64,000 bases of DNA from Bacteroidaceae bacterium (GCA_017427185.1 JAFRTJ010000047.1:25072-89071), one strand, 5' to 3'. Counted from the first letter of the stretch, positions 19,760 through 29,596 are shown. Made by a program: numbers and translations. Notes: a model not told the origin generated them from the letters alone.

Positions 19760-20249
19760 AGGCAAGGCTAGCGGCACACTCGTGGGCGGCAACCTCTGCA
19801 CTTTCGCACCCAACCTCAGCACCCAAGCCGATGCTACGATGGGCAAAGACCTCATCCTCTTCGTGGAGGAGGTGGAGGAGTCGATGCACAACATCGACCG
19901 CCAGATGCGCATCCTCCAGATGAATGGCGTGCTCGATCGCTGCAAGGGCATTATTCTTGGCGAGTTCACCGACTGCGGCAACGAGTTCACCTACGAGAGT
20001 GTAGAGGCCATGTTCAACAAGATGCTGAAGGCGTACAACATCCCTGTGCTCTGCGGCTTCCCTGGCGGTCATGGCGACGTGAACCTGCCCCTCGTGATGG
20101 GCTCCAACGTCACCATCGATGTACGCACCGATGGAGCCACCCTGCAGTTCAACATCGACGGCAACCAACAGCAAGTGAACACAGCCGACATCACTGCTCC
20201 CGCTTCGCCCGCCTCCGTCCGCATGCGCCTGGCAGGAAAGATAGAATAA
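19758..20249 (+). pseudogene. Truncated LD-carboxypeptidase (peptidase S66) C-terminal half
   Basis: After an in-frame TAA at 19755-19757 the frame runs for about 163 codons as GKASGTLVGGNLCTFAPN, DLILFVEEVEES and LCGFPGGHGDVNLPLVMG. These match the C-terminal half of S66 LD-carboxypeptidases, including the glutamate and histidine of the Ser-Glu-His triad. The N-terminal half with the nucleophilic serine is missing; family members are about 300-350 residues. The left end abuts a 15-bp tandem repeat, so the gene was probably cut by a deletion or rearrangement. No start codon context is convincing (GTG 19782 is the first). Confidence 0.8.
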
Positions 20250-20384
20250 TACGAAACATACAAATAAAGAGGAAAAACGGTAGTCGGCAATGATTACCGT
20301 TCATCTTGTATGAAACCAATACAGGATAAATGTTTTTATTTCATAAATTTCCATAATTTGTTTCTCTGTTTGGCAAAAAAGCAG

Positions 20385-20392
20385 TATCTTTG
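20385..20392 (+). promoter_or_regulatory. -7 box of purB
   Basis: TATCTTTG followed by GCACC, with TTTG elements at 20357-20360 (24 bp spacing) and 20369-20372 (12 bp). The purB ATG is 38 bp downstream. Confidence 0.6.
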
Positions 20393-20429
20393 CACCCTGT
20401 TTTATTAGGTAACACTTTATAAGCATTTT

Positions 20430-21776
20430 ATGGAACTGGATTTGTTGACAGCTATATCCCCTATTGATGGTCGTTATCACGGCAAGACGGAGCCTTTATC
20501 CTTGTATTTCTCGGAGTATGCGCTCATCCGTTATCGCGTTCGTGTGGAGATTGAATATTTCATCGCCCTGTGCGAGTTGCCCTTGCCTCAGCTGGAGACT
20601 TTCCCCACGGAACTGTTTCCTCGCTTGAGAGCCATCTATCAGAACTTCTCGGAGGAGGATGCCCAACGGGTGAAGGATATAGAAATGGTGACCAACCACG
20701 ACGTGAAGGCTGTGGAGTATTTCCTGAAGGAACAGTTCGATGCCTTGGGAGGCTTGGAGCAGTACAAGGAATTCATCCATTTCGGATTGACGAGCCAGGA
20801 CATCAACAACACGAGCGTGCCCCTGAGCATCAAGGAAGCGCTTGTGGATGTGTACTATCCGCAGATAGAGGAGCTGATAGGTCAGCTGGAGGATTACGCT
20901 GAGGAGTGGAAGGACGTGCCCATGCTGGCAAAGACGCACGGACAGCCTGCAAGCCCTACGCGTCTGGGGAAGGAGGTGATGGTCTTCGTGTACCGTCTGA
21001 AGCGTCAGATGGCGATGCTGAAGGCTTGTCCCATAGCTGCGAAGTTTGGTGGCGCTACGGGCAACTACAACGCTCACCATGTGGCTTATCCTCAGTATGA
21101 CTGGCGCCAGTTCGGCAACCGTTTCGTTGACGAGAAGCTGGGCTTGGAGCGTGAGGAATACACCACGCAGATAAGCAACTACGACTGCATGGGTGCCCTC
21201 TTCGATGCGATGAAGCGTATCAACACGGTGATCATCGACCTGAACCGCGACTTCTGGCAGTACGTCTCGATGGAATATTTCCGTCAGAAGATCAAGGCTG
21301 GCGAGGTGGGGTCGAGCGCGATGCCCCATAAGGTGAATCCCATCGACTTCGAGAACAGCGAGGGCAATCTGGGCGTAGCGAATGCAATCCTGGTTCATCT
21401 GAGCCAGAAATTGCCGATAAGCCGCCTGCAGCGCGACTTGACGGACAGCACGGTGTTGCGCAACGTTGGAGTGCCCATCGGCCATATGGTGATCAGCATA
21501 CAAAGCACGTTGAAGGGGCTCCGCAAGCTGGTGCTGAACCAGGAGGCCATCAATCGCGATCTGGATAACTGCTGGGCAGTGGTTGCCGAAGCTATCCAAA
21601 CCATCCTGCGGCGCGAAGCCTATCCTCATCCTTACGAGGCGCTGAAAGCCCTTACGCGAACAGGAAAAGGCATTGACGAACAGACAATCAAGGATTTTAT
21701 CGAGGGGCTGAACGTAACAGAGTCCGTGAAGGATGAGTTGCGTGCCATCACTCCTCATAATTATACAGGTATTTAA
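20430..21776 (+). CDS. purB: Adenylosuccinate lyase
   Basis: A 448-residue enzyme of the fumarase/aspartase superfamily that splits adenylosuccinate and SAICAR in purine synthesis. The superfamily signature is GSSAMPHKVNPIDFEN (about residues 290-305); TSQDINNTSV and KTHGQPASPT are the other active-site blocks. The form resembles the long E. coli-type PurB. It has its own promoter and is followed 28 bp downstream by the pseudouridine synthase gene. Confidence 0.96.
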   Translation: MELDLLTAISPIDGRYHGKTEPLSLYFSEYALIRYRVRVEIEYFIALCELPLPQLETFPTELFPRLRAIYQNFSEEDAQRVKDIEMVTNHDVKAVEYFLKEQFDALGGLEQYKEFIHFGLTSQDINNTSVPLSIKEALVDVYYPQIEELIGQLEDYAEEWKDVPMLAKTHGQPASPTRLGKEVMVFVYRLKRQMAMLKACPIAAKFGGATGNYNAHHVAYPQYDWRQFGNRFVDEKLGLEREEYTTQISNYDCMGALFDAMKRINTVIIDLNRDFWQYVSMEYFRQKIKAGEVGSSAMPHKVNPIDFENSEGNLGVANAILVHLSQKLPISRLQRDLTDSTVLRNVGVPIGHMVISIQSTLKGLRKLVLNQEAINRDLDNCWAVVAEAIQTILRREAYPHPYEALKALTRTGKGIDEQTIKDFIEGLNVTESVKDELRAITPHNYTGI

Positions 21777-21804
21777 AACATTAATTTTTTTCAATTTCCA
21801 AATT

Positions 21805-23127
21805 ATGAGTATTGAAGACGAAAGCTGGAGAGAGAATTTCAACTCAGACAGCAACAGCGAGGGAAGCAGCCGAGAGGGCTATCGTCCCTACAACAGAGAA
21901 AACACAAATGGTAATGAACGTATTGGCTCGAATGGCCGCACTTTGCGTCCCCGTATAAACCGTTCGACATACGGAGGCAGTTCAGATGGTCAAGGTGGTC
22001 GTCCCTATCGTCCCCAGCAGGAGCGTCAGGGCGGTTATCAACCCCGTCCCCGCTACAATGCGGAAGGCGGTCAGGGTGGCTATCCATCCCGTCGCCCCAA
22101 TGGAGGTTACGGGCAGCGTCGCCCAGGCGGCTACGGCCAGCAACACGAGGGAGGCTACGGCCAGCAGCGCGAAGGTGGTTATCAACCCCGTCCCCGCTAC
22201 AATGCGGAAGGCGGTCAGGGAGGTTACGGCCAGCAGCGTCCTCGCTATAACAACGGTCCCAGAGATGGCTACCAGAAGGACAACTACCAGCATCGTGGCG
22301 GTTACGGCCAGCAGCGTCCTCGCAGGCAATCTGGTGCCGGCTACAATCCCAATGCGAAATACAGCATGAAGAAGCAGATAGAGTACAAGGAGACTCATGT
22401 CGATCCCGATGAACCTATCCGCTTGAACAAATATCTGGCAAATGCTGGTGTGTGCAGCCGCAGAGAGGCAGACGACTTTATCTCAGCTGGCGTAGTCAGC
22501 GTGAACGGTCAGGTTGTGACAGAATTGGGTACCAAAGTGAAACGCTCCGATACGGTGCTGTTCCATGACCAGTTGGTATCTTTGGAGAAGAAAGTGTATG
22601 TGCTACTCAATAAGCCCAAGGATTACGTGACCACCAGTGATGATCCTCAGAACCGCAAGACGGTGATGGATCTGGTGAAGGGCGCCTGCCGCGAACGCAT
22701 CTATCCCGTGGGACGTCTGGATCGCAACACAACGGGTGTCCTCTTGCTCACCAACGATGGAGAATTGGCCAGCAAGCTGACTCATCCTCAATATCTCAAG
22801 AAGAAGATCTATCATGTCTTTCTGGACAAGAACGTCACGGCAGCAGACATGCGTCTGATAGCAGACGGCGTGACATTGGAGGATGGCGAGATTCATGCTG
22901 ATGCCATCGAGTATGCCAGCGAGACGGACAAGAAGCAAGTGGGAATCGAGATTCATTCAGGCCGCAACCGTGTCGTACGCCGCATTTTCGAGAGCCTGGG
23001 TTATCGTGTCCTGAAACTGGATCGTGTATACTTCGCAGGTTTGACAAAAAAGAATGTGCGTCGCGGCGATTGGCGTTTCCTGACAGAGCAAGAGGTCAAC
23101 ATGCTGCACATGGGTGCATTTGAATAA
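21805..23127 (+). CDS. RsuA/RluB-family rRNA pseudouridine synthase with an RG/GYQ-rich N-terminus
   Basis: A 440-residue protein. The C-terminal 250 residues contain an S4 RNA-binding domain (IRLNKYLANAGVCSRREADD, about residues 200-219) and the RsuA-family catalytic block GRLDRNTTGVLLLTNDGELA, with the catalytic aspartate in GRLD. The first 175 or so residues are low complexity: Gly, Arg, Gln, Tyr and Pro in repeats such as GGYGQQR and YQPRPRYNAEGGQGGY. Such tails occur on some Bacteroidota RluB-like proteins and probably bind RNA. The start at 21805 is chosen because an upstream frame would lie inside purB. Confidence 0.9.
   Translation: MSIEDESWRENFNSDSNSEGSSREGYRPYNRENTNGNERIGSNGRTLRPRINRSTYGGSSDGQGGRPYRPQQERQGGYQPRPRYNAEGGQGGYPSRRPNGGYGQRRPGGYGQQHEGGYGQQREGGYQPRPRYNAEGGQGGYGQQRPRYNNGPRDGYQKDNYQHRGGYGQQRPRRQSGAGYNPNAKYSMKKQIEYKETHVDPDEPIRLNKYLANAGVCSRREADDFISAGVVSVNGQVVTELGTKVKRSDTVLFHDQLVSLEKKVYVLLNKPKDYVTTSDDPQNRKTVMDLVKGACRERIYPVGRLDRNTTGVLLLTNDGELASKLTHPQYLKKKIYHVFLDKNVTAADMRLIADGVTLEDGEIHADAIEYASETDKKQVGIEIHSGRNRVVRRIFESLGYRVLKLDRVYFAGLTKKNVRRGDWRFLTEQEVNMLHMGAFE
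22033..22220 (+). repeat. 44-bp direct repeat inside the RG-rich region
   Basis: The same 44 bp occur at 22033-22076 and 22177-22220, encoding GYQPRPRYNAEGGQG; shorter GGYGQQ-coding units lie between them. Recent slippage or unequal recombination is likely. Confidence 0.8.
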
Positions 23128-23167
23128 ATAATTTAAGTATTTGAAGTAGTCAGTAGTTCAGTAGATA

Positions 23168-23231
23168 AGTAGTTAAGCCGATAGTTTTGTCTGGGTGTAA
23201 ACGCTTTGCACATAGTATTGGCTTAACTACT
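23168..23231. repeat. Inverted repeat between the pseudouridine synthase gene and asnS
   Basis: AGTAGTTAAGCC at 23168-23179 is the exact reverse complement of GGCTTAACTACT at 23220-23231. Related words (TACTTAACTACTTAAC) recur at 23258-23275. It has no T-run, so terminator function is doubtful. Confidence 0.6.
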
Positions 23232-23316
23232 GTCCGCATGACGAGCGAAGCGATATCTACTTAACTACTTAACTACAAAAGAAGAACAAGCGAAACTTCA
23301 GTAAATAACATTTACG

Positions 23317-24741
23317 ATGAAAAGGACAAAAGTAATAGACGCTCTGAAGCGTACGGATTTCGGCGCTGATATTTGCGTGAAAGGTTGGGTACGTTCCAAG
23401 CGTGGGAGCAAAGGCATTTTCTTTATTGCTCTGAACGATGGTTCCACGATCAAGAATGTGCAGATTGTGGGGGATGATGCTAATTTCAGTGAAGAGGTGC
23501 TGAAGCAAATCACCACAGGTGCATGCCTCAGCGTGGAAGGAAAACTTGTGGAGAGTCCTGCTGCAGGTCAGGCAAGTGAGGTTCAGGCGCAGAAGATAGA
23601 AGTCCTGGGAGCATGCGGAAGCGACTATCCCATGCAGAAGAAAGGCCAGACTTTTGAATACATGCGCCAGCATGCTCACATGCGTCTCCGTACCAATACC
23701 TTTGGTGCCGTGATGCGTATCCGTCACAATATGGCGATGGCTATCCATACTTATTTCCACGAGCATGGATACTTCTATTTCCATACCCCTCTCATCACTG
23801 CCAGTGATTGCGAAGGCGCTGGCCAGATGTTCCAGGTGACAACCAAGAACCTGTATGACCTGAAGAAGGATGAGAATGGCAGTATCATATACTCAGATGA
23901 TTTCTTTGGCAAGCAGACATCGCTGACGGTGTCCGGTCAGTTGGAAGGAGAGTTGGGTGCTACAGCATTGGGTGCCATCTATACCTTCGGTCCTACGTTC
24001 CGTGCCGAGAACAGCAACACTCCCCGCCATCTGGCTGAATTCTGGATGATAGAGCCTGAGATTAGCTTCATTGACCTGCCTGAGTTGATGGACATCGAGG
24101 AGGATTTCATCAAGTATTGCGTCCGTTGGGCTCTTGACAACTGCAAGGATGATTTGGATTTCCTCAACAAGATGATCGACAAGGGCTTGATAGAGCGTCT
24201 GGAAGGCATCCTCAAGGAAGACTTTGTCCGCTTAGATTACACGAAGGGCGTGGAGATTCTGCAAGAAGCCATCAAGACGGGAAAGAAGAAGTTCGAGTTC
24301 CCATGCAACTGGGGTGATGACTTGGCCAGCGAGCATGAGCGTTACCTGGTGGAGGAGTATTTCAAGAAACCTGTCATCATGACTCACTATCCCAAGAAGA
24401 TCAAGGCCTTCTACATGAAGCTTGATGAGCAGATTCCTACCTTCGAAGGTAAGCCTATGGAACAAACCGTACAAGGAACGGATGTGCTGTTCCCACAGAT
24501 TGGCGAGATCATCGGAGGTTCAGTACGTGAGGAGAACTACGACAAGCTGATGAACGAGATCAACGAGCGCAATATCCCCATGAAGGATATGTGGTGGTAT
24601 CTCGACACTCGTCGTTTCGGTTCTTGTCCTCATGGAGGTTTTGGACTTGGTTTCGAGCGTCTGATTCTCTTCATTACAGGTATGCAGAACATTCGTGACG
24701 TGATTCCCTTCCCCCGTACTCCCAAGAACGCTGAATTCTAA
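23317..24741 (+). CDS. asnS: Asparaginyl-tRNA synthetase
   Basis: A 474-residue class IIb synthetase that charges tRNA-Asn. An N-terminal OB-fold anticodon-binding domain ([23 protein letters not shown], residues 21-43 region) is followed by the class II core: motif 2 [21 protein letters not shown] and motif 3 [15 protein letters not shown]. The 'Dld' asparagine-type differences from AspRS (for example the AEFWMIEPE block) fit AsnRS. It ends at a bidirectional terminator shared with the convergent rhamnose operon. Confidence 0.95.
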   Translation: MKRTKVIDALKRTDFGADICVKGWVRSKRGSKGIFFIALNDGSTIKNVQIVGDDANFSEEVLKQITTGACLSVEGKLVESPAAGQASEVQAQKIEVLGACGSDYPMQKKGQTFEYMRQHAHMRLRTNTFGAVMRIRHNMAMAIHTYFHEHGYFYFHTPLITASDCEGAGQMFQVTTKNLYDLKKDENGSIIYSDDFFGKQTSLTVSGQLEGELGATALGAIYTFGPTFRAENSNTPRHLAEFWMIEPEISFIDLPELMDIEEDFIKYCVRWALDNCKDDLDFLNKMIDKGLIERLEGILKEDFVRLDYTKGVEILQEAIKTGKKKFEFPCNWGDDLASEHERYLVEEYFKKPVIMTHYPKKIKAFYMKLDEQIPTFEGKPMEQTVQGTDVLFPQIGEIIGGSVREENYDKLMNEINERNIPMKDMWWYLDTRRFGSCPHGGFGLGFERLILFITGMQNIRDVIPFPRTPKNAEF

Positions 24742-24760
24742 CGACGAATCATACATGATA

Positions 24761-24800
24761 AAAGAGAGCCGGTGCAAACGTTGATGCATCGGCTCTCTTT
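24761..24800. terminator. Bidirectional terminator between asnS and rhaD
   Basis: AAAGAGAGCCGGTGC (24761-24775) pairs with GCATCGGCTCTCTTT (24786-24800) with one G-T pair and a 10-nt loop. T-runs flank it on both strands, so it can stop both asnS and the convergent rha operon. Confidence 0.88.
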
Positions 24801-24818
24801 GTTCTGCTTAAGAGGTTC

Positions 24819-25637
24819 TCAGCAAGGTCTCATCCTGGGAAGATTGAAAACATCTTGGATTTCCTTCATGTCCTTCTCCGTCATACCGTCAGGTTCAGAA
24901 CCCATGCTTCGTGCGCACATGTAGATGTTGGCAGCCTTGCAGAGCACGTCCGTCTGATCGAATGCATCCATGATATCGGTACCTACAGACAACGTGCCAT
25001 GTTTCTCCCACAGAACCACGTCGTGAGTCTTTATCTGCTCCAAAGTGGCATCAGCCAGGCTGATACTGCCAGGAAGAGCATAAGGAACGATGCCGATACC
25101 CAGAGGGGCAAAGGCTAATGTCTCAGGAATCATTGACCAAAGGACACGTGTCATCTCACCTTCCTTCAGGAAACGCTTGATGTGACTCATAGCCACGAGT
25201 TCAATCGGATGCGTGTGGAGCGTGGCTTTATAACTGCTTCCTGTTTCCAGCAGATAGTTCTGAAGTGCCAAATGACTGGGAAGTTCGGAAGTAGGAATGA
25301 CGGGCTCGTCAGCGATGATCTCATAGCTCGCACAGTCTTCGCAGATACGTATGATGGAACCGTTCTGCATGGGCCAGCGAGCGAGGTCACGCATGCGCTT
25401 TCCTGTTCCCTTAACGTAGAAGAATTTCCCTTGCAGGCAAGGCAACACCTTGCCGATTTGCATTACTGGAGCAAGGGCAGGCAAGGCTCGTATCTCATCA
25501 TCCACGAGTTTCGTGATGTTGACAGTGATGTTGCCTCCATTCCGCTCTGCCCATCCTTTCTGCCAAAGATAACCTGTGACTTCAGCCACCTGGTCAATCA
25601 CAGCCTTCAGATTAGGCCTGTTATCCAAAACACTCAT
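24819..25637 (-). CDS. rhaD: Rhamnulose-1-phosphate aldolase
   Basis: A 272-residue class II zinc aldolase that splits L-rhamnulose 1-phosphate into DHAP and L-lactaldehyde. Visible blocks: ERNGGNITVNIT, PSHLALQNYL, HTHPIELVAMSH (zinc-binding HxH), and DVVLWEKHGTLSVG with a further histidine ligand. It is the last gene of the minus-strand rhamnose operon. The frame extends to 25676, overlapping rhaT by 8 bp, but ATG 25637 (MSVLDNRPN) gives the family length and a 31-bp gap and is preferred. Confidence 0.94.
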   Translation of the reverse strand: MSVLDNRPNLKAVIDQVAEVTGYLWQKGWAERNGGNITVNITKLVDDEIRALPALAPVMQIGKVLPCLQGKFFYVKGTGKRMRDLARWPMQNGSIIRICEDCASYEIIADEPVIPTSELPSHLALQNYLLETGSSYKATLHTHPIELVAMSHIKRFLKEGEMTRVLWSMIPETLAFAPLGIGIVPYALPGSISLADATLEQIKTHDVVLWEKHGTLSVGTDIMDAFDQTDVLCKAANIYMCARSMGSEPDGMTEKDMKEIQDVFNLPRMRPC

Positions 25638-25668
25638 ATTTAATATATTGTATTTGGTTTCACAAAGA

Positions 25669-26703
25669 TTATCCAATCAATTGAGGCAGGAAACTGCTGA
25701 TGATCAGTACTATCAGACCTACAATCAGCACAGCAATGGTCTTCTGTGAGCAACCTTTCCATTCCTTCAGGATGATGCCCCATACGTTAGAGAAGGTTAC
25801 GTTGAGTGCCATCAGGATGCAGAACGAGAAGGTCAGCATGGCAGGTGAGCTCTGCAGGAAACCTTGTCCCAAGCTGAGGCCAAAGAATTGACTGTACCAT
25901 AGGGCGCCAGCCAAGATGCAGAAGAAAAGATTGTTGGCCCACACATGGGTCTTTTTGTAGTCACCCCAAGTCTTGTTCTTGCTGTTCTGATAGAAGCAGT
26001 AAATGGCATTGGTGATGAATCCGCCAAGTGTCACGAGGAAGGTGGCAGGCAAACCACGGAACATGAGGTTGGTTTCCTCAAAATGAATATCCGCGCCAAA
26101 GGTAAGGCCTACGTTGAAGCAACCACTCATGAAGCCTGCCAACAAGGCGATGACTATTCCCTTGGGGAAATTGAAGTCTTTCACGGCTTCTTTCTTCTCC
26201 TCTTCACTTAGGGAAGCTGATTTCATGGAACCTGCTATACCGATAATGGCGATACCGATAAGTGTGACTACAACGCCAATGATGACGGCAGCCGTCAACT
26301 TTGAGAGAGGATCTTGTTCAGGGAAGAACACGTTTAGAAGTACAGGGCCCATGATCGTGCCCAATGCAGCACAGGTTCCCAATGCGATACTCTGTCCAAG
26401 GGCTACGCCTAAGTAACGCATAGAGAGACCAAAAGTCAATCCGCCTACGCCCCACAGAATGCCAAAGAAGATGGTCATCCAGACGTTGAAAGAGGGGGCA
26501 CCCGTATAGAGCTCGCACAGAGTATGCCCTTCAGGCACAGCCAGCATAGCACCCAGAAGGGGCAGAACAAGCCAAGCGAAAACACCCTGCACAATCCAAT
26601 AGGACTCCCAGGACCATTCCTTGATCTTGTTGATGGGAACATAGCTACTGGATTGACAGAATGCGCCCACTGCTATGATAAGTAAACCAATTAGAATTTC
26701 CAT
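25669..26703 (-). CDS. rhaT: L-rhamnose/proton symporter
   Basis: A 344-residue membrane protein with about ten hydrophobic segments, starting with a typical RhaT N-terminus (ILIGLLIIAVGAFCQSSSYV) and the pattern KEWSWESYWIVQGVFAWLVL. RhaT imports L-rhamnose with protons. It is third in the rhamnose operon, 81 bp after rhaA, the gap holding a strong hairpin. Confidence 0.95.
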   Translation of the reverse strand: MEILIGLLIIAVGAFCQSSSYVPINKIKEWSWESYWIVQGVFAWLVLPLLGAMLAVPEGHTLCELYTGAPSFNVWMTIFFGILWGVGGLTFGLSMRYLGVALGQSIALGTCAALGTIMGPVLLNVFFPEQDPLSKLTAAVIIGVVVTLIGIAIIGIAGSMKSASLSEEEKKEAVKDFNFPKGIVIALLAGFMSGCFNVGLTFGADIHFEETNLMFRGLPATFLVTLGGFITNAIYCFYQNSKNKTWGDYKKTHVWANNLFFCILAGALWYSQFFGLSLGQGFLQSSPAMLTFSFCILMALNVTFSNVWGIILKEWKGCSQKTIAVLIVGLIVLIISSFLPQLIG

Positions 26704-26737
26704 GTTGATTCGTTGTTAGATAGGTTTGAATAAAAGT

Positions 26738-26763
26738 CCCCTCCCATTCTTAGGTGGGAGGGG
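26738..26763 (-). promoter_or_regulatory. Intercistronic hairpin between rhaA and rhaT
   Basis: CCCCTCCCA (26738-26746) and TGGGAGGGG (26755-26763) form a perfect 9-bp stem with an 8-nt loop. On the minus strand it is followed by ACTTTTATT, a weak T-run, so it may partly terminate transcription or protect the upstream rhaBA message. Confidence 0.6.
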
Positions 26764-26784
26764 TGTGTGGTTCGAGAATTCAGC

Positions 26785-28041
26785 TTATCGTTTGCTGGTT
26801 ACGTCAGCAACGTATTTGTCGATTTCTGCAATGAAGTCCTGACCAACAGGTACGTTGTTGCGAACGCAGAACTCGTCGTAGACAGCTTGCCAAGGCATTC
26901 CCTTTTCCTCTTCTATCAGAGTCAGTACCTTGTAGCCTTCGCCAGCCAACTCATAGTCGGAGATGGTCTTCTTAGGTTCAAGCAGAGCACGGAGCATGCA
27001 CTTCTGAGCTGAACGTGAACCTATCACGTAAGCACCGATACGATTGATGCTGCCGTCGAAGAAGTCCAAACCGTAATGAACACGATCCAGAGCGTCTGCG
27101 CGTACAATTTCCGTGAACAGGTCCTGCGTGGGATCATCCATGATGGTTACATGGTCGCTATCCCAACGAACTGGACGGCTCACGTGGAGCATCAGCTCAG
27201 GCAAGAAGGTCAGCAGGGCACTTACCTTGTCGCCAGGCATTTCTGTGGGATGATAATGGCCAGTATCGATGGTTTGCATCATGTGTCGAGAGGCAGCATA
27301 GCCCGTATAGAAGTCATGAGAACCTACCGTGAAGCTTTCCAGGCCGATACCAAAGACCTTACCCTCGATCGTGTCTTTCATCATAGGCTGCTTTTTGGCG
27401 AAGATCTCGTCAAGAGACTCTTTCAACAGCGTACGATACAAGTAGTGGTTGACGCTCTGGTCCTTGCATCCGTCGTGAACCCACAGGTTCATGATACATG
27501 GGTCATTCTGTGCCTCACCCATTGCGTTGGCGATGTCACGACAACGCTTTGTGTGCTCAATCCAGAAGTCACGAATGCCCTTGTCAGGATTAGCCAGAGT
27601 GAGGTTGCCGCTCTTGGGATGAGAGAAAGAGGTAGAGTTGAAATCCAGCTTGGTGTCATTTTCTTTACCCCAATCTATCCAGCTCTGGAAATATTCCACA
27701 GTCACTTCGTCGCGATCTACCACTTTACCCTTGAAGTCTCCGTATATCTCGTGCAGGTTCAGACGATGGTTTCCAGGAATCAGGCTCTTTGCTTTCAGCA
27801 CGTCCTGACGCAGTTCGTCGATGTTGCGTGCTGCACCAGGAAAGTCACCTGTGCTCTGGATGCCTCCAGAGAGAGCACCAGCCTGTACCTCAAATCCCTT
27901 CACGTCATCTGCCTGCCAGCAATGCATTGACAGGTGGAAATCCTGCAATTGTTGCAATACTTTCTCAGTATCGACGCCAATTTCGGCATAGCGTTCCTTC
28001 GCTACGTCATACGCTTTCTTTACTAATTCTTCTTTGTTCAT
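26785..28041 (-). CDS. rhaA: L-rhamnose isomerase
   Basis: A 418-residue metal-dependent TIM-barrel enzyme converting L-rhamnose to L-rhamnulose. Recognisable blocks include LSMHCWQADDVKGFE near the N-terminus, LDFNSTSFSHPKSG, TIDTGHYHPTEMP and VSRPVRWDSDHVTIMDD, with histidine and aspartate metal ligands. Length fits the family (about 419). It is second in the operon, 27 bp after rhaB. Confidence 0.97.
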   Translation of the reverse strand: MNKEELVKKAYDVAKERYAEIGVDTEKVLQQLQDFHLSMHCWQADDVKGFEVQAGALSGGIQSTGDFPGAARNIDELRQDVLKAKSLIPGNHRLNLHEIYGDFKGKVVDRDEVTVEYFQSWIDWGKENDTKLDFNSTSFSHPKSGNLTLANPDKGIRDFWIEHTKRCRDIANAMGEAQNDPCIMNLWVHDGCKDQSVNHYLYRTLLKESLDEIFAKKQPMMKDTIEGKVFGIGLESFTVGSHDFYTGYAASRHMMQTIDTGHYHPTEMPGDKVSALLTFLPELMLHVSRPVRWDSDHVTIMDDPTQDLFTEIVRADALDRVHYGLDFFDGSINRIGAYVIGSRSAQKCMLRALLEPKKTISDYELAGEGYKVLTLIEEEKGMPWQAVYDEFCVRNNVPVGQDFIAEIDKYVADVTSKR

Positions 28042-28068
28042 GATTTTTTGTGTTTGTTTATGTTAGGT

Positions 28069-29532
28069 TTATAAATTGATGAATCTCTGGTATGCTTCAT
28101 CCCAAGCTTTGCTCTCTTGAGGCAGATAGGTGTTCAGCTTGATGCTCTCAGCAATGATCTTGCGCATCTGGAACATGTCGCTCACCAGCCCTGAGGCTTT
28201 AGCTTGGAGCATGATGTTGCCGATGGCGGTTCCTTCTACAGGACCTGTCACAACAGGAATTCCGATGGAGTTGGCTGCCATCTGCATCAGGTATTGATTG
28301 TATGTTCCGCCACCAATGACGTGTAGCTTTTCGATGGGGAAAGGAGCCAGTTCGCGCAGATAGTCGAGTATCTGGCGATAGCGCATTGCCAGACTCTCGA
28401 AGATGCAGCGTGCAATCTGCTGGTAGGTCTCAGGTACAGGTTGGTTGGTCTCCTTGCAGAATCCTTGGATGGCATCCACCATGCTGGTTGGATTGGCGAA
28501 ACGCGGATCATCAGGATTGATGAAGCTGCGGAAAGGTTCTGCAGTCATGGCATCCTCGTTGATCTGATTTACATTGGCAGGGGCATCGGTCCACTCCTTG
28601 CGGCAACGTTCCAGAAGCCACATTCCGCAGATATTCTTCAGGAAGCGTGTCGTGCCCTCGATACCTCCTTCATTCGTGAAGTTGTACTCGAAACTCTTTT
28701 CGTTGATGATAGCTTCCTGGGTCTCGATGCCAAGCAAACTCCAGGTTCCGCAACTCAGATAGGCAAAGTTGGGATTCTGAGCCGGCACGGCAGCCACAGC
28801 GGCACCTGTATCATGCCCAGCTACTGCCACAACAGGCACGGCACCCAAACCTGTGAGTCTTTGCACTTCAGGAGTCAGGGTTCCCACCTGATCGCTTGGG
28901 TTCACGTAACGGCCGAATTGACTTTCTTTCAGGCCAATGACATCAATCAGGTCCGTATCAATCGTCTTGGTTCGTGGATTCAGCATTTGGCTGGTACTCA
29001 ACACGGTGTATTCGCATACGGCTTCGCCCGTCAGCATGTACATCAAGGCATCTGGGATGAAGAGTATCTTGTTGGCTATGCTCAGCGCAGAGTCGTTGTT
29101 GCGGCGCATGGTAGCCAACTGGAAGAGAGAGTTGAAATTCATGAACTGAATTCCCGTTTTCTCATAGACCTTTTCTTTGGGAATCAGCTTGAAGTATTCC
29201 TCCATCGCTCCTTCCGTATGCGGGTCGCGATAGCAATAAGGATTGCGCAGCAGTCCTCCGTCAGCACCAAAGACGGCAAAGTCGCACCCCCAGGTATCAA
29301 TGCCGATACTGGTCAGCTCGATGCCTTCGTCAGCACAGACTTTCAGGCCCTTCACGATTTCGTTGTACAAAGCATAGAGATCCCAATAGAAATGTCCACC
29401 CAGTTCGATGATGGTGTTTGGGAAACGGGTTATCTCACGCTGTTTCAGCTTACCGTCCTCGATAGATCCCAATATGGTTCTTCCGCTGGTAGCTCCCAGG
29501 TCGACGGCAAAGAAGTTGGTTGTCTTTTCCAT
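28069..29532 (-). CDS. rhaB: Rhamnulokinase
   Basis: A 487-residue FGGY-family sugar kinase phosphorylating L-rhamnulose. The N-terminus has the ATPase DLGATSGRTI motif; GIDTWGCDFAVFG, AVAGHDTGAAVAAVPA and LHVIGGGTYNQYLMQMAANS are the later FGGY blocks. It is the first gene of the rhaB-rhaA-rhaT-rhaD operon, with a minus-strand promoter box at 29597-29604. No AraC-type regulator (RhaR/RhaS) is adjacent. Confidence 0.96.
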   Translation of the reverse strand: MEKTTNFFAVDLGATSGRTILGSIEDGKLKQREITRFPNTIIELGGHFYWDLYALYNEIVKGLKVCADEGIELTSIGIDTWGCDFAVFGADGGLLRNPYCYRDPHTEGAMEEYFKLIPKEKVYEKTGIQFMNFNSLFQLATMRRNNDSALSIANKILFIPDALMYMLTGEAVCEYTVLSTSQMLNPRTKTIDTDLIDVIGLKESQFGRYVNPSDQVGTLTPEVQRLTGLGAVPVVAVAGHDTGAAVAAVPAQNPNFAYLSCGTWSLLGIETQEAIINEKSFEYNFTNEGGIEGTTRFLKNICGMWLLERCRKEWTDAPANVNQINEDAMTAEPFRSFINPDDPRFANPTSMVDAIQGFCKETNQPVPETYQQIARCIFESLAMRYRQILDYLRELAPFPIEKLHVIGGGTYNQYLMQMAANSIGIPVVTGPVEGTAIGNIMLQAKASGLVSDMFQMRKIIAESIKLNTYLPQESKAWDEAYQRFINL

Positions 29533-29596
29533 AGAAAAACTATTTTATTTCTTTTCGTTTGTCAGTTTTTGGCATTAAACTTTGTCACATTCTCTG

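Noticed and set aside
19263..19760. Integration site of a mobile element at tRNA-Val
   Set aside because: No integrase gene and no second copy of the tRNA 3' end were found downstream.
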